Virus record (IMG/VR): IMGVR_UViG_3300027779_001649
Span: 1-64,000 of that record
From: a virus
Reading direction: 5' to 3' (one strand)
DNA: 64,000 nt
The translations under genes and the position numbers were made by a program. The notes under the pieces are model-generated. The model saw only the letters and a program-made list of their open reading frames with translations. It searched no databases and was not told the DNA's origin. Shown here one piece after another: positions 8,736 to 17,464 of the stretch; position 1 is the stretch's first letter; each line of letters begins with the position of its first letter.

Positions 8736-8754
8736 AATGCACTTTGAGTGCATT
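8736..8754. repeat. Perfect inverted repeat upstream of the VWA promoter
   Basis: Two 8-bp arms separated by 3 bp lie directly upstream of the -35 box and 41 nt after the deformylase stop. It has no T-run on the minus strand, so it is more like an operator than an intrinsic terminator, though either is possible. Confidence 0.5.
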
Positions 8755-8760
8755 TTGGAT

Positions 8761-8800
8761 ACGATTTATTGAATTTTAGTTAAAAGTGTGACATTTATGC
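8761..8800 (-). repeat. Upstream element shared by the AAA and VWA promoters, copy 2
   Basis: Second copy of the block described at 6301-6340. It is about 10 bp further from its -35 box than copy 1, close to one helical turn. It overlaps the stop region of the deformylase gene. Confidence 0.6.
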
Positions 8801-9334
8801 AACATTACTATCACGCCGAGCTCGTACCAGATCCTTAGATTTGATTTCTTGTTTCTTTCTTCGTTTAATTGCCATCTGTAGTCTTAGTTTACTGACAAGA
8901 TCCATGAAGTTTTTACCCTCCATATGATCATATTCGTGTTGGGCGATTCGTGATTCTAATCCACGAAATGGACGTTCTGTAACCTTACCATCCTCATCTT
9001 CATATTTGAGAACGATTGATTCTGGTCTTTTGATCTTCAACCACAGGCCTGGATTAGATAAACAACCTTCATCTTCAAAAACGTGTTCTACACTATATTC
9101 TAATATCTCTGGATTAAAACAAACCAATTTTTCTCTTTTTTGAAAATCTGAAAACATTATAAAGGCTCTTTCCATGATTCCCATTTGATTCGCAGATAAT
9201 CCCAGACCATGAAAATTTTCCATAGTTTCGTTTAAATCTTCTGCTAATTGTTTCCTGTCACACTTCTCTGATACTCCAGATAGTGGGACTTGCATTATTG
9301 GATTATCGTTTCCTATTATTTTAAATATGGCCAT
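8795..9334 (-). CDS. def: Peptide deformylase
   Basis: All three catalytic motifs are present in the 179-residue protein: GLGLSANQMG at residues 43-52 (motif 1), EGCLS at 89-93 with the metal-binding Cys91, and HEYDH at 133-137 with two metal His and the catalytic Glu. The enzyme removes the formyl group from nascent N-terminal methionine. Deformylases are known auxiliary genes of marine T4-type phages, where they are thought to help process newly made proteins. AAGGAGG lies 9 nt before the ATG. It overlaps the upstream radical-SAM gene by 14 nt. It is close to full length for the family. Confidence 0.95.
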   Translation of the reverse strand: MAIFKIIGNDNPIMQVPLSGVSEKCDRKQLAEDLNETMENFHGLGLSANQMGIMERAFIMFSDFQKREKLVCFNPEILEYSVEHVFEDEGCLSNPGLWLKIKRPESIVLKYEDEDGKVTERPFRGLESRIAQHEYDHMEGKNFMDLVSKLRLQMAIKRRKKQEIKSKDLVRARRDSNVA

Positions 9335-10868
9335 ATAAAATGTCCTCCTTGTATTTATCTAACAATTTTAATTTACGTTTTTTTACTTCGTTTCTAAATT
9401 CCGTACCTTTAAAAATGCCAATATTAACTTCTTCTCTTGAAAATCCAAGATTTAACATAGGGAACATGTGTGGTAGATAATCATGCGTCAATAGCCCATC
9501 AGCATTGTCTTTGATTCTCTTGAAGGCATCAGCTGCATAGGCGGAGGCTTCCTTATAATCCCAATGTTCATTCTTCCATTGATGTATCTTACTACCCCGT
9601 TCATACCCATATTTCTCTGCATTCCGATCAAACTCACTTAAAAATACTTTACTGTCTCTATATTTCCCTCTCATCCACTTCTTTGATAGAGATGAGAGAG
9701 TTAATGGATTAAAAGAGACACTATCTAATGAAATCTCTTTATTTATTAATATCTGTACCCATTCCTCTGCTGTTTCTGCTGTTTCGTGTGGTAGTCCTAT
9801 AATAAATGATCCATGTAAGTCTGTATCTCTTCCCCATGATTCCTTTACCTTTTCTAATACTCTACTTATTTTCTCTCTACCTAGTCCCTTACCTATTATC
9901 TTCGCCGATGGGTCATGTAGACTTTCAATTCCGAAAAAGGCTGACTTTTGTCCCATGTCCCTAAGAATAGATATTTGTTCTGGAAATGCATTTAAAAGTT
10001 CTATTCTGGTATAAGCCCAGAAGTTAATACTTATTCCTGTACGTTCTATAGCTCTCTGTACTGCCCTCAATTTTTCTGTTGTTTCGTTGAAGGTATCATC
10101 CATTATTTGGTAATTAGTTACACCCCAAGTATCATAATTATGTTTTAATTCGTTGTATATACTGTCTTCACTTCTAATCCATTTAGGAGATGGTTTTCTA
10201 CCTAATAATGGAAAGGAACAAAATTTACATTTAAATCTACACCCCCTACTAATTTCTATAGGTAAAGATTCATAAGAATATATTATATCCGATTTATCAA
10301 ATGTGGGCTTATGATTATGAAAATCATAACCACTTGAATCCGATTCTAAAATTTTTGGATGACCATCCCATTCCCAATTTTTAAGAAAAGTTAACAAGAT
10401 ATCTTCTGATAATCCTTTAAACCAATGATCAATTATTGAATCATACAGTCTTACAGTTGCTGCCGTTTGTTGTCCCTGGCCGCCCACTATAATTTTCATT
10501 GGTTGTTTAGTTTTCCACTCATTCAATTTTCTTAGATATTTATCAAAAAGTGGACGGACATCTTTACTACTAAACTTAACCCCAAGTTGACTCCTTATTT
10601 TGCGGTTCCTGTTAGTAACACTTAATGGCTGAAGAAAGGTTGTACTAAACCCAATCAGTTTAACTCCTTCAATATTTTCATCTGTCCAACGAAAGAACTC
10701 TTCAGTATAATTTTCAAGAATCCATATAAAGTTATCAATAACTTTAACTTTTAACCCAGTATCTCTTAGTACACTAGCAATTTGATATCCACCTAAAGAT
10801 TTTATAGGTGCAGGATAATTCCCAGAGTGAGATTCTGTAAAATCTGTAAAAATTATAACATCATACAT
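9321..10868 (-). CDS. B12-binding-domain radical SAM protein
   Basis: This 515-residue protein resembles the cobalamin-binding radical-SAM class. The N-terminal 190 residues look like a Rossmann B12-binding domain (MYDVIIFTDF, LGGYQIASVLRDTG, KVIDNF, KLIGFSTTF, IIVGGQG). The radical-SAM motif SRGCRFKCKFC lies near residue 210, followed by IMDDTFN, FFGIESLHD and GSFIIGLPHE, all typical of the barrel. The usual B12 DxHxxG motif is not evident, so the domain may not bind cobalamin. The C-terminal 130 residues are unassigned. It overlaps neighbours by 1 nt upstream and 14 nt downstream, so it belongs to the deformylase-methyltransferase operon. The substrate is unknown. Confidence 0.8.
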   Translation of the reverse strand: MYDVIIFTDFTESHSGNYPAPIKSLGGYQIASVLRDTGLKVKVIDNFIWILENYTEEFFRWTDENIEGVKLIGFSTTFLQPLSVTNRNRKIRSQLGVKFSSKDVRPLFDKYLRKLNEWKTKQPMKIIVGGQGQQTAATVRLYDSIIDHWFKGLSEDILLTFLKNWEWDGHPKILESDSSGYDFHNHKPTFDKSDIIYSYESLPIEISRGCRFKCKFCSFPLLGRKPSPKWIRSEDSIYNELKHNYDTWGVTNYQIMDDTFNETTEKLRAVQRAIERTGISINFWAYTRIELLNAFPEQISILRDMGQKSAFFGIESLHDPSAKIIGKGLGREKISRVLEKVKESWGRDTDLHGSFIIGLPHETAETAEEWVQILINKEISLDSVSFNPLTLSSLSKKWMRGKYRDSKVFLSEFDRNAEKYGYERGSKIHQWKNEHWDYKEASAYAADAFKRIKDNADGLLTHDYLPHMFPMLNLGFSREEVNIGIFKGTEFRNEVKKRKLKLLDKYKEDILYGHI

Positions 10869-11395
10869 TATACTCTTCCATAAAACTCTGTTGCGATTAG
10901 GGGTGTATATTCATCATTAAACAAGTACCAGGCACAGTTATCTTTCCCTGTCATATCACCAAACCACTTAATTCGGCCTATAGAAACTATTTTTCTACAG
11001 TTCTGCATATAAGGTTTACTCTGAATAGTGTGCATCCAATCTGCATCAAACAATAGCCATGTAGGACGTTTAACACGAAAATAATCTATCATGGGGTGTA
11101 GGATTTTTCTGTTCCAAGGAGGATTCGTTATTATATATTCAGATTCAATCATCTCTGGTTCACCAATTTCATTATAGTTGTTTGGATGTATACCTTCATG
11201 TTGTGGTTCTATATCACTAGCCCACATGCAAGTTCCTCCATAATGTTCTAGGTGTCCACATAATGCACCATCACCAGCACATGGTTCTGTAAATGTGAAT
11301 TTTCTAGGTAGATGTTCAATTAAAGGTGCAACGGCCTCAAAAGGCGTTGGGTAGAAATCCCTTGGTTTTCTCTCAAAGTCACTACGTTTGCCCAT
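10868..11395 (-). CDS. SAM-dependent methyltransferase, probably DNA adenine type
   Basis: The 175-residue product has motif I as EPCAGDGAL near residues 37-45 and the catalytic NPPW tetrapeptide (YIITNPPWN) near 90, the pattern of N6-adenine or other amino methyltransferases. DNA N6-adenine methylation would protect phage DNA or mark it. It is small for a DNA methyltransferase and no target-recognition domain is seen; RNA or protein targets remain possible. It overlaps the pyruvate-kinase-like gene by 14 nt and the radical-SAM gene by 1 nt. Confidence 0.7.
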   Translation of the reverse strand: MGKRSDFERKPRDFYPTPFEAVAPLIEHLPRKFTFTEPCAGDGALCGHLEHYGGTCMWASDIEPQHEGIHPNNYNEIGEPEMIESEYIITNPPWNRKILHPMIDYFRVKRPTWLLFDADWMHTIQSKPYMQNCRKIVSIGRIKWFGDMTGKDNCAWYLFNDEYTPLIATEFYGRV

Positions 11396-12359
11396 TATAA
11401 ATCTCTACTTCTTTTATTAATGACTGTATCATTTCAACAGATTCGTATGGATACTGACCAATAGCAGTTTCGGCTGCTAAGACTAATCCATCGGCTCCCA
11501 TTAACAGTGTACTAACCACATCATTCACCTCTGCCCTTGTGGGTGAAGATTTAACGGTCATAGATTCTAATAAGTTAGTGGCGACACTAACAGGAATATT
11601 TTTCTCATTTGCTTCTTTAATAATATTCCTTTGGTACATAGGAATTTTTTGTATAGGAACCTGTCTTGATAAATCCCCCCTATCTATAAGGATTTCATCT
11701 GTTTCACCTAATATATCATTTAGGTTTTTCACTCCCATTTTACTTTCAATTTTACATATGATATTTGATTTACCACATAGTTCTCTCATCTCTTGAACAT
11801 CTTCTTTTTTGTTGGCAAAAGATAATGCGAAATTTTCCACACCATGAACACGACCAATCTTGATAGCCTCTTTATCTTTATTGGTTATAGATTCAAACGG
11901 TAATTCACGATTAACATCTGACGCCTTATTACTACCAATTACGCCAGAACTTATCACTAATGCTAAACAATGGTCATCTTCTACATCAATAATTTTAAAT
12001 TTAACACCATCATCATCTACGTTAATTTCATCACCTATTTGAAAATGTTTTACTATTCCTGGCGGATTAAATGATATATTATCATAATCACCAATGATAT
12101 CATCAAAATGTACTTTGAATACATGTTCGGGGTAAAGAATCTTAATAAATGACATCTTACCATTACGCAATTGTGCGCCTTCACTGTCAATACAAATAGG
12201 AACATCTGTCCATTTTTGAATCTTCTTAATAGTGGGTTCAATGTCTGGGATATCGGTATGTGATAAGTTAATTCTAAATAAATCAACCTTATCAGACATA
12301 CGTGTTACCATTTCTTCGTTTAGTGAAGATGGTCCTAATGTTACAAATAATTTTGTCAT
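11382..12359 (-). CDS. Pyruvate-kinase-like barrel protein lacking the C-terminal domain
   Basis: The 325-residue protein matches pyruvate kinase along its barrel: FRINLSH at 28-34, CKIESKMGV followed by LIDRGDLS (phosphoenolpyruvate and Mg site, usually ARGDLG), and the long signature NLLESM-PTRAEVNDV-GADGLVLAAETAIGQYP near the C-terminus. It also keeps a short B-domain-like insert around 70-150. It stops after the barrel, so the C-terminal regulatory domain of normal enzymes (about 470 residues) is missing. It may make pyruvate and ATP from phosphoenolpyruvate without effector control, or have a new role. The IESKMG lysine and RGDLS acidic residue are kept, which supports catalysis. It sits between gp46 and a methyltransferase with overlaps on both sides. 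Confidence 0.8.
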   Translation of the reverse strand: MTKLFVTLGPSSLNEEMVTRMSDKVDLFRINLSHTDIPDIEPTIKKIQKWTDVPICIDSEGAQLRNGKMSFIKILYPEHVFKVHFDDIIGDYDNISFNPPGIVKHFQIGDEINVDDDGVKFKIIDVEDDHCLALVISSGVIGSNKASDVNRELPFESITNKDKEAIKIGRVHGVENFALSFANKKEDVQEMRELCGKSNIICKIESKMGVKNLNDILGETDEILIDRGDLSRQVPIQKIPMYQRNIIKEANEKNIPVSVATNLLESMTVKSSPTRAEVNDVVSTLLMGADGLVLAAETAIGQYPYESVEMIQSLIKEVEIYNGQT

Positions 12360-14062
12360 GATTCTTTTATGTGACTAAAGTTTTTAATTTTCTCAAATCT
12401 AACTGTACTTCTAAATTTATCCACTAACATATCTTGTTTATGACTAATAACAAATACATTTTCTCCGTCAAGAGTATTTAATATTTTTAGAAACTCATCT
12501 GTTCCAGCACCATCTAGAGAACTGTCAAAGATTTCATCTAATATCAACAAGTTCGTATTCGTACTGTTCTTCATCTTTGCAATAGCTCTCCAAGTAAAAA
12601 GTAAGGCAAGGTCTATACGCATTTTCTCACCTTCACTAAAAGATGCATATATAAATTCATCACGATATCGTGACTTGATGGTCTCGTTAAAGTTCTCATC
12701 TAATGTAAAATTAACATAAAACTCCATTGCGTTTAGGTAAGTATTTATTAATTTATTCATGATCGGTAGATATTGTTTAATGATCTTAGTTTTGATACCA
12801 GTGTCCATTAACATATTACGAGAAGCTTCTGAATAGGTTTGATCTTCCTTTAACTTTATTCTCTGTTCCTTTAAACTTATTAAGTGTTTCTCCAGTTTGA
12901 CCAATTCCACCAAATCTGACTGTGCAACTTCCCCACCCTCTAGTTGTGTAATCTCTGCAAGTAGAGTTGTATTAAACTTTTCTAGTTGGAGTATAGAACT
13001 ATTCTCTGTTGCAATCCTAACCTCATTCTCTCTAATCTTTTCTGCAAAGTTTTGAATCTCAGAAATTCTTCGTTCAGATTTTTTTATCGCAATTTCTAGT
13101 TCCTCTAAGGCCTTAGTAAATTTATCCACCTCTTTCTGTTTGGTGGGTATCATTTTATCTGCGTTATCCAATTCTTGTTCACATGTGGGACAAAAATCAT
13201 TATCTTCAAAGAAACGTAACATCTTTGAATTGGAACTCTTCTTCTCTGTTAAAGTAGATTTAATATCTTTTAGTTTAGAATAATCATTATTTACTTTACT
13301 ATTATCAGTAATTTCATCCAATAGCATTGTATTACTAGACGTATGCATAGAAACTGTAGAGTTCTTCTTAAAGATTTCTTCCTCATTATTTGTCATAAGT
13401 ATGGACTTTTCTTTAAGAATATTATCCTTATTATTTTTAACATCCTCTATATACTTCTTCTTCAAATCAACCTTTTCTTCAGTTAATTCAGAATTATATT
13501 GAACATCTCTTTGATCTTCTTGTATGGATTTGAGTTTTTGTTTTAACAACATATTCATTAATGAGAATATCTGAATATCAAGAATATCCTCAACAACTTC
13601 TCTACGTTGTTTTGACTTTAATTGCATAAAGGGAATGAAGGTAGAACTACCCAGAATAACAACCTGAGTAAAACTACGATAGTTCAACTTTAGGATTTGT
13701 TGTTCAAGATATTTTTGGTAATCCCTTGCATTTGCATCTTGGTTATAGAGCTTTTTATTAATATAGATCTCAAATATATTCGGTTTAATACCACGAATAA
13801 CTTTGACATTCTTAGTACCAATCTTAAACTCTACTTCCACAAGAGAGCCTCCATTATTGATACTATTAATTAATTGACCTTTATTAACATTACGAAAGGG
13901 TTTACCAAACAAACCAAAGCACAATGCATCAAGAACAGTAGACTTCCCTGCTCCATTCTCACCTATAATAAGTGTTGTTGAATTTCTGGCTAATTGAATT
14001 TCGGTAAAGTTATTACCAGTTGAGAGAAAATTCTTCCACCTCACAGTCTCAAAATGTATCAC
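12356..14062 (-). CDS. 46: Recombination endonuclease subunit gp46 (SbcC/Rad50-like)
   Basis: The 568-residue product has the Rad50/SbcC layout: Walker A GENGAGKST near residue 34, a coiled coil interrupted by a zinc hook CPTCEQ near residue 292, a second coil, and the ABC signature FSEGEKMRIDLALL with Walker B LLILDEIFDSSLDG near the C-terminus. With gp47 it resects DNA ends for recombination-dependent replication and helps degrade host DNA. T4 gp46 is 560 residues, so it is full length. It is separated from gp47 by three inserted genes (nucleotidyltransferase, kinase, radical SAM). Confidence 0.95.
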   Translation of the reverse strand: MIHFETVRWKNFLSTGNNFTEIQLARNSTTLIIGENGAGKSTVLDALCFGLFGKPFRNVNKGQLINSINNGGSLVEVEFKIGTKNVKVIRGIKPNIFEIYINKKLYNQDANARDYQKYLEQQILKLNYRSFTQVVILGSSTFIPFMQLKSKQRREVVEDILDIQIFSLMNMLLKQKLKSIQEDQRDVQYNSELTEEKVDLKKKYIEDVKNNKDNILKEKSILMTNNEEEIFKKNSTVSMHTSSNTMLLDEITDNSKVNNDYSKLKDIKSTLTEKKSSNSKMLRFFEDNDFCPTCEQELDNADKMIPTKQKEVDKFTKALEELEIAIKKSERRISEIQNFAEKIRENEVRIATENSSILQLEKFNTTLLAEITQLEGGEVAQSDLVELVKLEKHLISLKEQRIKLKEDQTYSEASRNMLMDTGIKTKIIKQYLPIMNKLINTYLNAMEFYVNFTLDENFNETIKSRYRDEFIYASFSEGEKMRIDLALLFTWRAIAKMKNSTNTNLLILDEIFDSSLDGAGTDEFLKILNTLDGENVFVISHKQDMLVDKFRSTVRFEKIKNFSHIKES

Positions 14063-14394
14063 TGACTATAAACCTTCCTTAACCTTGTTGCAGAAATACG
14101 TTCTATCTCAGGATCAAGTCTTTCTTCTTCTATCTTATAACCTACATCTCTACCATAGGTAATGTTCACGATATTTGGAACATCCATAACTTCAAAATCT
14201 GTACCGTGTACAAAACCAGCAACCAATAGTTTTTCAATCATATCATTTCTGTCGTGATGACCCTCATTAGTATCACGAACCATTATTATAACTTGTCCAG
14301 TTTTTGCATGAGCTCGTTTGAAAAGCTCTGTGTGTCCATCGTGCCAAGGCTGATATCTTCCAAGCATTTGTACAGTAGGTTTTCGTCTATCCAT
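14059..14394 (-). CDS. Small nucleotidyltransferase (HxGH family)
   Basis: A 111-residue protein with GRYQPWHDGH at residues 12-21 (HxGH nucleotide-binding motif) and ERISATRLRK near the C-terminus, equivalent to the ISxTxxR motif. This is the cytidylyltransferase/NMN-adenylyltransferase/ATP-sulfurylase superfamily. GRxQPxHxGH is closest to NMN-adenylyltransferase-type enzymes, but at this size the substrate is open. Its first 109 nt overlap, in another frame, the 3' end of the kinase gene, and the overlap encodes the HxGH motif, so both frames are constrained. The pairing with a kinase suggests a two-step nucleotide pathway. Confidence 0.75.
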   Translation of the reverse strand: MDRRKPTVQMLGRYQPWHDGHTELFKRAHAKTGQVIIMVRDTNEGHHDRNDMIEKLLVAGFVHGTDFEVMDVPNIVNITYGRDVGYKIEEERLDPEIERISATRLRKVYSQ

Positions 14395-14744
14395 TTTGTT
14401 ATCCTTAAATCATATTTTTCTGGGGGTTGAAATAGTTTATTTGTATCATCAAATCTCCCCTCTTCTATAGTATCCATCCAAATAATTTTGTCTGGAAAAA
14501 AGAAACTTCTAAATCCTGGCAATGGGCATATAAATGCAGAAATGCTTATAGGATCAAGTTCTGATAATTTACGCATACGTGCAGTTTGATGCTCTCTCCT
14601 TGGAACAGAAAAATCCCAATCATTATATATGGTTCTTACTACATCAGCATCCCAAAAAGGTATACTAAACTGTTTTCCTATTCTTTCACCCAACCAAGTC
14701 TTACCAGAACCAGGCAATCCCATGATTAAAATTTTATGACTCAT
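14286..14744 (-). CDS. Adenylylsulfate-kinase-like P-loop kinase
   Basis: A 152-residue kinase with P-loop GLPGSGKT near residues 8-15, FWDADVVRT (the Asp-x-Asp/Arg substrate site of APS kinases), then FSVPRREHQTARM and SAFICPLPGFRSFF, which follow the APS-kinase pattern of R-x-x-N/H and ISP-x-x-x-x-R. The start at 14744 follows AAGGAAG and lies clear of the upstream radical-SAM stop. APS kinase makes PAPS, the sulfate donor of sulfotransferases; two sulfotransferase-like genes occur at 47.7-49.1 kb. Other P-loop kinases (such as nicotinamide-riboside kinase) cannot be excluded. The C-terminus is shorter than in bacterial CysC. Confidence 0.7.
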   Translation of the reverse strand: MSHKILIMGLPGSGKTWLGERIGKQFSIPFWDADVVRTIYNDWDFSVPRREHQTARMRKLSELDPISISAFICPLPGFRSFFFPDKIIWMDTIEEGRFDDTNKLFQPPEKYDLRITKWIDENLLYKCLEDISLGTMDTQSFSNELMQKLDKL

Positions 14745-14791
14745 TGTGCGAACTTCCTTCTCTTGTTTTTCATCACTCCAAGTGGATAACA

Positions 14792-15805
14792 TTATGCAAA
14801 CTTCTCTTGTAGTTCTGATGCGTCCCAAGTAGATAGACGTATTCTTCCTACTTGCGAACAGAATTTATTACAATCAGACAGGCAACTATCACGGCCCCAT
14901 GATGATTGTAATTTCTCGTAAAATTCGTCTTTCATTATATCGTCAAAAGTTTTAGTAACCAAAGAATTATTACTTCTTTCTATATTATACTTATGATACC
15001 AATTCTGTTCTTTACCATTTTTTGGTTTATTTGGGATATAACAACAAGGCCAGACCCTCTTTAGGAAATCAATATAGAATATATTTCTTTCCTGATATCT
15101 ACAAGATATCTCATAAGTATCTGGTTTCTTTATATGTTTTTTTGTTTCTGAGGGTTCTAGGATTCCATCTTTCCCTCTATATGACCACTGTTCTCCCATA
15201 TTATATTTTCTATTACTCTCCACCTCAATAAATTGCCAAAACCCCATGTGCATTGCAAGTTCTCTAGCTTCTGCTACTTGGTGTTCATTGTGTTTGAATT
15301 TAATCATTCTCCACATTGCTTTACCACCAGAATCAATGAAGGCCTTTGCGTTGTCTATAATCTTATTATAATCTGCACCCACCCTATAATTCTGTAATGA
15401 CTTATTACCTACGCCATCTAATGAGAAGAATATCATACTTCTCCTATCTCCCGAAAAGATCTTACCCAATTCACTCCAGTACTTTGGAGTTTTCATGGAA
15501 CCATTTGTATCTACATGTATTGAGGTGTCAGTGTCTTTTCTCAACCACTTACATATTTCAGAAAACTCTTTTGATGCAAGAGGTTCTGATACATTACCAC
15601 TAAACCGAATAAGTCTTACAGGATGTTTTATATTCCTATAGGCAACCTTAAAGGTCATTAGAGAAGTATCTATTGTATTGAGAGCTGGTATCTTATGTTG
15701 TAGTTTACCATTCTTAATCTCATTCCTAACGCACTGGGGGCACATAAGATTACAGATATTATTGAGTTCCCAATTAACATCTAAAGGTTTTGTAGTATCA
15801 AACAT
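14792..15805 (-). CDS. Radical SAM protein with SPASM-like C-terminal cysteines
   Basis: The 337-residue protein has CxxxCxxC at Cys18/Cys22/Cys25 (NICNLMCPQC), an IRFSGNVSEPL strand in place of GGEP, HVDTNGS and FSLDGVG. The C-terminal third has a second cysteine set: ISCRYQ, VWPCCYIP and CLSDCNKFC, like SPASM or twitch domains that bind an extra Fe-S cluster. It is the fused form of an architecture that occurs as two split gene pairs elsewhere in the window (38885-40113 and 49641-50715). It touches the gp47 stop with a TAATG overlap, so the two are translationally coupled. Substrate unknown. Confidence 0.85.
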   Translation of the reverse strand: MFDTTKPLDVNWELNNICNLMCPQCVRNEIKNGKLQHKIPALNTIDTSLMTFKVAYRNIKHPVRLIRFSGNVSEPLASKEFSEICKWLRKDTDTSIHVDTNGSMKTPKYWSELGKIFSGDRRSMIFFSLDGVGNKSLQNYRVGADYNKIIDNAKAFIDSGGKAMWRMIKFKHNEHQVAEARELAMHMGFWQFIEVESNRKYNMGEQWSYRGKDGILEPSETKKHIKKPDTYEISCRYQERNIFYIDFLKRVWPCCYIPNKPKNGKEQNWYHKYNIERSNNSLVTKTFDDIMKDEFYEKLQSSWGRDSCLSDCNKFCSQVGRIRLSTWDASELQEKFA

Positions 15806-16860
15806 TATAATTCTAAGTCTTGAGCCTCATTATATAAAGACTTCATTGTATTTTTTAGTCTATCCTTACTAAGTTTTATATCTAATTCATCAATATATTT
15901 CTCAAGAAGACTTAGAGTATCCTCTGTATTTTCTACAATATCATCTGATACATTGTCTGGATCAAATTCTGAGAAATCCTCTATTATTTTTACTTCATGA
16001 GTATCTGCACTCAAAAGCCGGTCTACAAATTGATCAAACCCATACAAGTCTTTTTTATTGACAACAATAAGTTTTACATAATGATTTTCATATTGAGATA
16101 CATCTTCCTTGATATAATCCTTTTCAGTGTCATCATAATATATCTTCTTAAATATAGAGAAAGGATTGATTATTCTTTCTATTTCCCTAGTTGCGGTATC
16201 AAATATGTGAAACCCTTTAGGGTCATCACAATCATTCCAATAAATCTCATATGGTGTGCCTAGATAAAATATCTGACCATCATCATTTTTGTGGTGGAAG
16301 TGTCCACTGTATACAGTTTCAAATCTCTTGAAGTGTTCCTTTTCCCAACCCTCCATAGAAACTATGTTTCCGGCGTTCATTGCGAAACCAGTAATCTCTA
16401 GGTGTCCCATGAGAGTAGTAGCTTCAGCTGTTTTAAGAGCATCCATTGATAAACCATAATTGTTAGCATTTATCCAAGGCATGAATAAAATAGGAAAATC
16501 ATCAAACTTGACAACTTCGGGTTTAATGTAGACTTTGAATCTGTTACCTACAAGTTCTTCCATAGAATTAACTTCACTCGTATTCTTATAATACGTATCA
16601 TGATTTCCTATTATAATATGAAAGTCTAATTTAAGTTCCTCAATCCTATCCAGAAATTTCTGTCTAAAATCAGTAGCAGTCTTATATGAAACATACTTAC
16701 GCCTATCCATTACATCACCCAAATGTATAACTGTGGTGATCTTCTCTTCTATTATTTTTGGAAAGAATACTTCATCATAGAATTTAAAAAAGTAATCACT
16801 AAAAAATTGATTATCATTTCTTGCACCAAAATGCGTATCTGTTACTAAGGCAATCTTCAA
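15805..16860 (-). CDS. 47: Recombination endonuclease subunit gp47 (SbcD/Mre11-like)
   Basis: The 351-residue product has the metallophosphoesterase motifs of Mre11/SbcD in order: DTHFGARND near residues 7-15, HLGDVMDRR near 47-55, GNHDTYYKN near 86-94, and YSGHFHHKND near 185. These bind two metal ions for exonuclease and endonuclease action with gp46. T4 gp47 is 339 residues. It starts 4 nt inside the gp55 stop region and is followed by the radical-SAM gene with a TAATG overlap. Confidence 0.95.
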   Translation of the reverse strand: MKIALVTDTHFGARNDNQFFSDYFFKFYDEVFFPKIIEEKITTVIHLGDVMDRRKYVSYKTATDFRQKFLDRIEELKLDFHIIIGNHDTYYKNTSEVNSMEELVGNRFKVYIKPEVVKFDDFPILFMPWINANNYGLSMDALKTAEATTLMGHLEITGFAMNAGNIVSMEGWEKEHFKRFETVYSGHFHHKNDDGQIFYLGTPYEIYWNDCDDPKGFHIFDTATREIERIINPFSIFKKIYYDDTEKDYIKEDVSQYENHYVKLIVVNKKDLYGFDQFVDRLLSADTHEVKIIEDFSEFDPDNVSDDIVENTEDTLSLLEKYIDELDIKLSKDRLKNTMKSLYNEAQDLEL

Positions 16861-17411
16861 TCTACACCCCGATCTGCTACCTTATCAATATCAGCTTCCA
16901 TGAAAGTTTCTAGGCCTTTCTTTGGTTTAACATTTTCTTTCTTCTTCGGTTTGTAAACATCCTCATCAGGTAACATAATTAATGGATCAAATCCACCAAC
17001 CTGATATGTACGATGATCACCTTCCATCACAGTATAAGAAGAAAATTCATTCTTCTCTATCATTTTGTTTTTAACATGAGTTTGTTTCTTTTCCTTTGCT
17101 ATCCTTCTTAGGAATGCATAATAGATTATTTGAGTAAAGTATGCAAAAGGGTTACTAGATTTCTCAGGATTGAAATTGTTAACATATTGTAAACAGTTTT
17201 CAATACCATCAGATATCATTTCTTCACGGTATGTGTAATTAATGAAATTTGGGCGATAAGATAGATGATTTGCTATTTTAAGAAAACACTCACCAATATA
17301 ATTTGTGGTGGGCTGTTGTTCACCCTTTTCGTCATTTATTGCACGCCACTCTTCTAAAGCTTTAAGAAATGCTTTGTTGTCTACGTAGTGTACACTTTTC
17401 TTCCTTGCCAT
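16857..17411 (-). CDS. 55: Late-transcription sigma factor gp55
   Basis: The 184-residue product matches T4 gp55, the small sigma factor that directs RNA polymerase to TATAAATA late promoters. The core YREEMISDGIENCLQY followed by NPFAYFTQIIYYAFLRRIAKEKK corresponds to sigma region 2. The C-terminal tail is basic and carries a KPKKKENVKPKK stretch. A strong sigma70-like promoter at 17436-17464 and AAGGAG near the ATG precede it, consistent with expression before the late genes. Several late octamers in the window are its likely targets. Confidence 0.92.
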   Translation of the reverse strand: MARKKSVHYVDNKAFLKALEEWRAINDEKGEQQPTTNYIGECFLKIANHLSYRPNFINYTYREEMISDGIENCLQYVNNFNPEKSSNPFAYFTQIIYYAFLRRIAKEKKQTHVKNKMIEKNEFSSYTVMEGDHRTYQVGGFDPLIMLPDEDVYKPKKKENVKPKKGLETFMEADIDKVADRGVD

Positions 17412-17435
17412 GTATATCTCCTTATACTATTATCT

Positions 17436-17464
17436 AATATAGTACATATAGAACAAAAAGTCAA
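17436..17464 (-). promoter_or_regulatory. Sigma70-like promoter of gp55-gp47
   Basis: Minus-strand -35 TTGACT (17459-17464), 17 bp spacer, -10 TATATT (17436-17441), 25 nt before the gp55 ATG. An imperfect inverted repeat (ACTAC-CCC arms, 17469-17491) lies directly upstream. Confidence 0.8.
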
